Shown here: positions 58,038-64,000 of the stretch, piece by piece
Position numbering within the stretch: the stretch's first letter is position 1
Layout of the letters: each line of letters opens with the position of its first letter
Source of the DNA: Plantago ovata
Taxonomy: Eukaryota > Streptophyta > Magnoliopsida > Lamiales > Plantaginaceae
Direction of reading: 5' to 3'
Length of the DNA stretch: 64,000 nucleotides
Assembly: GCA_028274465.1 (NCBI GenBank)
Contig: CM051457.1
Location: forward strand, 28,555,313-28,619,312
The notes under the pieces: model-generated
Databases searched by the model: none
The model's input: only the letters and a program-made list of their open reading frames with translations
What the model was told of the DNA's origin: nothing
Translations under genes and position numbers: made by a program

Positions 58038-60099
58038 ATGCTCTACCCATGATGATCATTAAACCAATTCTTGAATACTGGTTTAAATATTGTAACAACA
58101 TCGAACCACCTACAAATAAAAAACACATTATTCAATGTGGTCTACTCACCACATTATTCAACTATGTCATTTTGATCGCTTATTTAATTGTCATCAAAGG
58201 TAATGATGTAGATGTAGTTTACTTTTCTTTTATCCTTTTATTTTTTATATAATAGACCCTTATTATGGGAGCATAAAGATCTTATTTGTGCAGATAAACC
58301 AGATTGCGTATTCATTCGAGGTAATTTGCCAACAAATGTATATCCACACCATTCCATGAACAAATGTTGTCTTCTTCTATATGTTTCATATTTTACTCAC
58401 CATTTAATTAAATGTTATTTACTTTTTAATCATTTAGTTAAATTATGTTGTTTAGTTTTACACCATTCGATATAGTTTGCAACAAATGTTGTCTTGTTTC
58501 AATAGATTTTACTCAATTAATTAAATTTAATTTAATTAAATGTTACTTTTTTAAACCGAACGGACAAAGCAAGACAAGATTGATAAGAAAGTTTATCATA
58601 TTTCTCACTTTGGCTTCCTTATTCTACGATCACAATTGCTCTCACTTTACTTGAGTTCCAAATCAAATATCTATCTATTTATACAACTCATATTATTGGT
58701 CACTTTTTTTTTACAAAAAAATATATTTAGAACGCACTTGGTCACTCTAGCTAACTCGGTGAGTTCCAAATGAACTCGCTACCCCTATTTATACAACTCA
58801 CTATTGAATTAATTGATTCTAGATCATTCCATATTACTTCGTATTACCTAAGTCCTAACCTAGCTATAACCTTCTAGAGAGTTTCATTTACATACACATA
58901 CACGATAGTCCCTAACTTTATAAAATTTTAATCTTGCCCCCAAACCTTCTAGATATTAGTGGGCGAACTTAGACGAGCATGTAGTGCTCCGAAAATTGAA
59001 GACACCCTTCATTATCTGCACAAGTTCGGACACTTAAGGGTTTATACCGATCCATAACATCTTGTACCCCGGTCCACATCATGTACCACACTAATTCAAA
59101 ACATGTTTTCTTTATTAGATGAAGATTCTAATAAGGAGAAAGAAGGATGTGGAGAAAAAGAGAGCACATCGCCACTCCCATCCATAAGATTTGGCACTCT
59201 TGACACTTGTAACTCCTCAATAATTGTGTGGGCAAGGGCAAAGGTGCCTGTTCTGAGTCTTCGAGGTATGTTTAATTTGGACGAGATATATTGTGGAATT
59301 AATTCTGAAAGTGGCTTAGGCACTTGATCAGTTGGCACCAAAAACCTTCACTTAAACTTTTGAGATTCGGTGCGAAATTGTATTATTGTTAATGGAAGTG
59401 CAATACTAATGCAGTAGAAAACACTCGGTACAATACTAAAATAAACTGTGGATATTGTTCAATATGTTGTCAACAATGTTGCCAACATAAAGTACAACAA
59501 ACATGAGAGTGCAAAAATAAAACAGTAAATTGTGAAGACACACCTGAGTAGTTTGAAATCTTCAATAATAATATAATCAAGTAATCCGGAGAAAGCCTTC
59601 AAGGCCGAAAGATTAATGAGTGCAAAATATACAAAAAAGTGTAATCAACAAACACACTTTGGTGATCACCAGTGTGCAAGGCACAAACTCAATTAAACCT
59701 ACACGCAAGGGAATACCTTGTGAAATCCACCTCATAAAGAAGACTCTCGTCTATCCCTTATCGCAAAGAGATTGGTGCAATGAGTAGGGATTTTACCGCT
59801 TAGTAAACTGCACAAGTATCAACGATTACTTGTCTGCACAAGTATCAACGATTACTTGTGAGGAAACTCAACTCAACTCAAGTGTGTGAGTGCACGTGTT
59901 TCTATTTCTTGACTAATGTGATTGTGAGTGCCAAGCAAGTCGTGTCTCTAGTACTAGAGAATAGTAGTTGTTTCAGAGTGCTAGAGAATAGTGTTCTGGA
60001 TAGAAGTTACTTGCTTTAATCTCACCTCCTTGAATTCTTCCTTTTTTGTGTTGCTAATAGTTTCACCAACAAGCGAGTGATTTCACATTTTCTGGGAAT
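58038..60099. other. Intergenic, AT-rich, small perfect tandem repeat
   Basis: No supported gene. At 59808-59859 a 26-bp unit (ctgcacaagtatcaacgatt, then acttgt) is repeated twice without a difference. Frames on both strands at 59096-59341 overlap and match nothing I know. From about 59.3 kb the sequence may belong to the retroelement fragment that follows. Confidence 0.45.
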
Positions 60100-60845
60100 A
60101 ATCAAGGTTCAACAGGCTCAGACATAGAATCATTGAGTAGCAGCTGTTGGACAGGCTATGCAGACTCATGTCAATAAACCTGCAGATTGTTCAGGTATAT
60201 ACATCTTTTGCTCTTGGTACTTCAGGTATATAAATCTTTTGCTCTTGGTACTTCATCAGTTTCTTATAATTGGATACTAGACACTGGAGCATCAGATCAT
60301 ATGTTTTGTAGCCTTGACTTGTTTACTTCACCTCCTACTGTATCCTCAGTTTCAAAACAATTGCTTACAGGTAGCATTACTACAACATCTTATTCTGGTA
60401 TTATGCAACTCACTGCAGATTTGGTTCTTAAGAGGGCTCTTTACGTACCTGAATTTAAGTTTAATTAACCTGATTTCCATTTCGCAGTTGACACGGCAAC
60501 ATAATGTGCCAGCTCATTTTATTGTCAGAACCTGTGTTTTGCAGGACAACCTATATGCCAAAATGATTGGTTATGCTGAGTTACATGAAAGATTATATCC
60601 TTTGAAGCTCAATAGTACTTATGCTCAATCTGTGACTTCTCAAACTGATACAAGCTACCTATTTCATCTATTCATAGTGTAACCCCTCTGAGAGTGAATC
60701 TAGTGTACTGTGGCACCTCAGATTAGGCCATTTCCCTTTCTCAAAATTACATTGTATTAACTACAAGTTTCTCCCCGTAAACATTACATTCCATGTGATG
60801 TTCGTCAATTTCCTAAGCAAAAGAAACTTGTTATTCTACAAAGTG
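60100..60845 (+). mobile_element. Ty1/copia polyprotein fragment
   Basis: A protease active-site block 'WILDTGASDHMF' (about 60.27 kb) is followed by 'KRALYVPEFKFN', then gag-pre-integrase text 'LISISQLTRQHNV' and 'WHLRLGHFPFSKL' (about 60.7 kb). Order and wording are those of copia elements. Integrase core, reverse transcriptase and LTRs are missing. It is a truncated fossil with several breaks. Confidence 0.8.
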
Positions 60846-61213
60846 CAAGAAACAAAAACAGTACAGAAACTCTGATCTGATCCAAGTCTGATTGTTCGCT
60901 CCATTGATGTAATCTTGCTTGATATGGTTTAAAAATTAAAACACTTCTGAAACTCCAACTCTGGTTTCTTTAAAGATCGCAACATTTCCCCCAAACCGCA
61001 GGTCCCAGGCATCACCGAACTATAATTATATTGCACACCCAATATCAAACACATCTCTGATCCGACAATTTCCTTGCTCACCTCAGATGTAATCTCTTCC
61101 CTTTTCCTAAATAAATGAGTGGAGAATTTCTCATTCTCGAACCCTGCAGATTTCTTCATTGTCGAATTCTCTGAAAATTCGAGTGGCTTATGGTATATTA
61201 ACTTTGACATCAT
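60846..61213 (-). pseudogene. Decayed copy of the 3' end of the gene at the right window edge
   Basis: Plus-strand text 'acagaaactctgatct', 'tgattgttcgctccattgat', 'cacccaatatcaaac' and 'ctctgatccgacaatttcc' recurs in the same order at 63.70-63.96 kb. On the minus strand it gives 'EITSEVSKEIVGSE' but then leaves the frame of its partner. Reads as a duplicated and broken 3' end. It directly abuts the copia fragment. Confidence 0.65.
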
Positions 61214-61866
61214 CTGCTAGGGAAACAAAATCATCATCTTGAGTATTGGTATCGCAGCTGAAACACGATTCTCTACCTTTTCAACTTCAACGCACTTCTG
61301 CTTGAACTGAAAAAAAGATCTAGCAGAGAATTCTTCAGTGTCTTGCAGAGTCATCAGAAAGTGAGGAGGGGGAACAGCACCTATAAAGGTAGCAAATGGT
61401 CGAACTTTTTTAGACCACTTGTTGCTCCGACATGATGGCAGCAACTGGAGTTCTTCGGAAATATCCAGAACTCATGATGCTTCATCTCCTGAAGTTCATC
61501 CTCGAAATCTGAGCATGTGCAGAACCCGAGTAACAGACTTGTGTAGTTTTTCAACGAAGGATAGATGTGTGTGCAGTGTGACAATATAAATTTGATCGAA
61601 ATCGAAACAGAGATGTGTTCTACTCCATGAAAATAGTACTAGGATAATGCAGAAACAACAAATATGTAGGCAACATGACAGAATCATGAACGATAAATAA
61701 ACCAGGAGATTAATCCAACATTTGAACTCCTCGTTGAGACCAAAATTGTAGTTTAAAGTAACAACAATACATATTATAAATCCCAACGCAGGTCACTAAA
61801 ACAGTCTTAAATTAAAGATCTTGAACTGTCTACCAGCATTCATACCAAAAACAGCTTTTCAATCAC
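61214..61866. other. Spacer between duplicate copy and RPS11 pseudogene
   Basis: Several short minus-strand frames overlap one another, including one with hydrophobic Cys-rich text near 61.5-61.75 kb. None shows family features or splice logic, so no gene is called. Confidence 0.4.
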
Positions 61867-63527
61867 TCACATCCCTGTGAAAGCTTTCTTACCACAACCG
61901 GATGACCCGGCTGGTACGACGTTAAGAACATTGAATCTCACGGTCTCTGACAGGGGCCTGCAGAGTGACAAACAAAGGAATCTCAGTCTCAGCTGATATT
62001 CAAAGCTAAGATGGTTAAGACCTAAGCAAAATACAGAAAGTTGAAGTTACTCTACTACCTGCACTGGCCAATTGTGACATGATCACCTTCTTTCACACGG
62101 AAGCAGGGAGATATATGAGCTGGGGTGTTTGAATGCCTCTTCTCATATCTTAAGCACAATAAATTCGATAGCAAAGGCACGCCAGGATATCCTGCCAGCT
62201 AAAGCAGCAAGGCAAAGTGGGATCTGGGGATATGAATGGAAATTAGGATAGTGAAATTGTTTAAGAGGTGTGCATACATTTGGTACTTCTTGACCCAGTG
62301 AAGGTAAGGTAATCTCTGCGAACAATGATTATCCTTACCATCTTGGCACTGTGGCATGTCCCTGAAAGGATACGACCTCGGATGGAAACATCACCAGTAA
62401 ATGGGCATTTCTTGTCAATGTATGTACCTGGACAAACCATGTGGATATTAAATGACAGTACAATAAACGATTATGGAGGAACAGAAATATATAAACAAAG
62501 CAGCAAAAACATTCACGTAACAAAGGATAATTCAGAATAAAATCAAGAAGAAATTGTAAACGGGTCCAAACAACAAGATGAGACTACTTAATCCACTTGT
62601 GTAGAATAAGAAGACATCAGACAGTACCACTACAAATCCTTACCATATTAGTAGCATATTCAACAATTACTTGTCACATCATATGAACAATTAAGCATCC
62701 AAAGTATTTCAAGTTTCAATAAAATATAAGATTTCCATAGAAATTCATTCAACCCAAATGCTACCAGGAAATTGAATTGCATATAAGTGTACTATACTAA
62801 GAAGATTGTGTTAGTCTAGGTAGTAAAACATTCAATGCTAAGTTATACAATCACAAGCATGTTAGACGATTCATATATCACACAATCAAGTCGTCAACTC
62901 ATTTTCTAAACTCATTTCGGATCCAGCATGGCCTTTTTAGAGTGTTATTAGGATAGATGAATAGCATAATACATGATTAAAAATCATTAATAACATAACC
63001 ACAATGTAGATATCGAAACAGTAAATTAAGCTATACAAAGACTAATGTAAGAACTTCTATCAAGTAGCTATCGAAACAGTAACCACAATGTAGATAGGCT
63101 GGACAACGCCACAGAACTTTTAACATAAATCAACTAGCATTTGAGAGCAGGAACATAGCAAACATAAACAGTCAAATAAAAACAAACCACCCAAATCAGC
63201 TCAAATTGACGAATTAAGTTGTATGCATAATCAACTAGCAATCAAAACAGTAACAGCAACATAGAACACAGCTCGACTACACTTCAGACCTTTTACACCT
63301 AAACCAACTAAGAATCGAGAACAGGAATACCACAAAATTTAAGAACTACACAACTAATGGCAGAAGGCCAGCACAACCACAGAATCCCTATGATAATTTT
63401 AAAAAATAAAAAATAAATAAAAAAAAAACAAAAAAAAAACAAAGCAATAGATCATCCAATCAAGCCTTCAATAGCTTCGCGTCTAGTCTTAAAAGTTAAA
63501 ACCCAATCCAATGCTCTTAAAAGGGTT
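61867..63527 (-). pseudogene. RPS11: 40S ribosomal protein S11 (uS17) pseudogene with introns
   Basis: Recognisable exons on the minus strand: about 63527-63466 ('KSIGLGF' ... 'REAIEG'), 62427-62278 ('[20 protein letters not shown]', 'GTCHSAKM'), 62148-62059 ('[20 protein letters not shown]', 'GDHVTIGQC') and 61957-61867 ('[20 protein letters not shown]', '[10 protein letters not shown]', TGA). uS17 is a small-subunit protein that binds 18S rRNA. Breaks: a 5-bp direct duplication (ACCTT) in the second listed exon shifts the frame after 'IIVRRDYL'; the first listed exon has lost a codon-sized piece and gained about seven bases; the true N-terminus is not found. Introns are kept, so it arose by DNA duplication and not by retroposition. 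Confidence 0.85.
62430..63465 (-). other. Intron of the RPS11 pseudogene
   Basis: AT-rich with no open frames of interest. A-rich tracts near 63410-63440 lie close to the exon at its upstream end. Confidence 0.5.
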
Positions 63528-63723
63528 TCTAAATCTATATGCTCTTAGAAAAAAAGTAGTTCCCTTAGTTTTCTATGGTCAATTTATTTAAGACGCGAGA
63601 CCATCACCTAACACTGCTTTCTAAATCTTTTTTTTCTTTTAATTAAAATAGATTTGGATTATCACAAAAGAGCATTTACACTTTACAGGAAGTTGAACCA
63701 CAAAATAGTACAGAAACTCTGAT

Positions 63724-64000
63724 CTAAGTTTGATTGTTCGCTCCATTGATATAATCTCGATATTTCTTGAAACTCTTCTGAAACTTCAGCTCTTGTTCCT
63801 TTAAAAATTCGAACATTTCCCGCTCCTTTTCACCAAATTGCAGGTCCTCGGAATCACCGAACTTCAGTTTTATCGGACACCCAATATCAAACCCCTCTGA
63901 TCCGACAATTTCCACCTTAGATGCAATCTCTTTGCTTATATCAAACACCTCTGATCCGACAATTTCCTCACTCACCTTAGATGCAAACTCATTGCTTTTC
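63724..64000 (-). CDS. Unidentified protein, 3' end (gene enters from the right edge)
   Basis: The minus-strand frame is open from the window edge to TGA at 63724-63726, about 91 residues. The text is charged and helical ('EREMFEFLKEQELKFQKSFK'). It has an internal repeat: 'ASKVSEEIVGSEVFDI' and later 'ASKVEIVGSEGFDIG'. I do not recognise the family. Note that 'TCTAAG|GTGAGT' just inside the edge (63976/63975) is a strong donor sequence, so an intron could start there; the coding look of the following repeat argues against it. A broken second copy lies at 60.85-61.21 kb. Confidence 0.5.
   Translation of the reverse strand, partial: KSNEFASKVSEEIVGSEVFDISKEIASKVEIVGSEGFDIGCPIKLKFGDSEDLQFGEKEREMFEFLKEQELKFQKSFKKYRDYINGANNQT

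Noticed and set aside
59096-59341. Opposed 75-81 codon frames
   Set aside because: Both strands are open over the same bases, with no recognisable motif on either; composition alone can explain this.
61381-61786. Hydrophobic Cys-rich minus-strand frames that might be a membrane protein
   Set aside because: Three overlapping frames compete, none with conserved blocks; probably decayed sequence next to the RPS11 pseudogene.
1-64000. Plant biosynthetic gene cluster (TrpB2, two acyltransferase-type TBLs, SDH1)
   Set aside because: The genes belong to unrelated primary metabolism and wall modification. There are no P450, terpene synthase, glycosyltransferase or BAHD genes.

Overview
The window is nuclear DNA of a flowering plant, most likely a eudicot. 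The evidence is GT-AG introns of 80 bp to 3 kb, AT-rich spacers, Stowaway MITEs with TA duplications, tRNA-derived SINEs, L1-type LINE tails, LTR fossils, and plant-only families (DUF1262, trichome-birefringence-like acetyltransferases, DUF295 F-box). I cannot name the species.

Layout. 0-4.2 kb: 3' end of a DUF1262 gene, then a complete six-exon type-2 tryptophan synthase beta gene with a GC-AG intron. 4.2-15 kb: repeat-rich, with a solo LTR (6.76-7.35 kb), SINEs, MITEs and one small conserved basic-protein gene (7.8 kb, minus). 15-25.8 kb: two head-to-tail TBL (PMR5N/DUF231) genes, each with one large intron at the same codon position. 25.9-36.8 kb: gene relics and repeats, including a decayed Raf-like kinase (minus) with a broken MGCFLACFG-type gene copy on the opposite strand inside it. 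36.8-38.2 kb: a DUF295 F-box gene. 38.2-39.2 kb: an inverted copy of the SDH1 3' end. 39.2-42 kb: an unidentified gene relic and a LINE with a 17-bp target duplication. 42.8-44.4 kb: a two-exon gene for a 104-aa membrane protein (minus). 46.0-51.2 kb: a complete 16-exon mitochondrial SDH1. 51.4-53.6 kb: a solo LTR, then a decayed F-box copy. 55.5-58.0 kb: a bounded non-autonomous LTR element carrying DEAD-box RNA helicase sequence. 60.1-64 kb: a copia fragment, a duplicated gene 3' end, a 40S RPS11 pseudogene, and the 3' end of a gene that runs off the window.

The genes do not form a pathway. They are unrelated housekeeping and cell-wall genes in a repeat-rich stretch. The notable signals are structural: (1) the small LTR element with a 5-bp target duplication that carries helicase sequence; (2) an inverted segmental duplication linking the F-box gene and SDH1 3' end (36.8-39.2 kb) to the SDH1 3' end and F-box relic (50.7-53.6 kb), where one copy holds a solo LTR and the other is its empty site; (3) the GAT-rich joint of the F-box gene, which could be a short intron or a frame shift.

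All calls come from reading the sequence; no search was run. Exon borders were set by splice consensus, codon phase and remembered family conservation.
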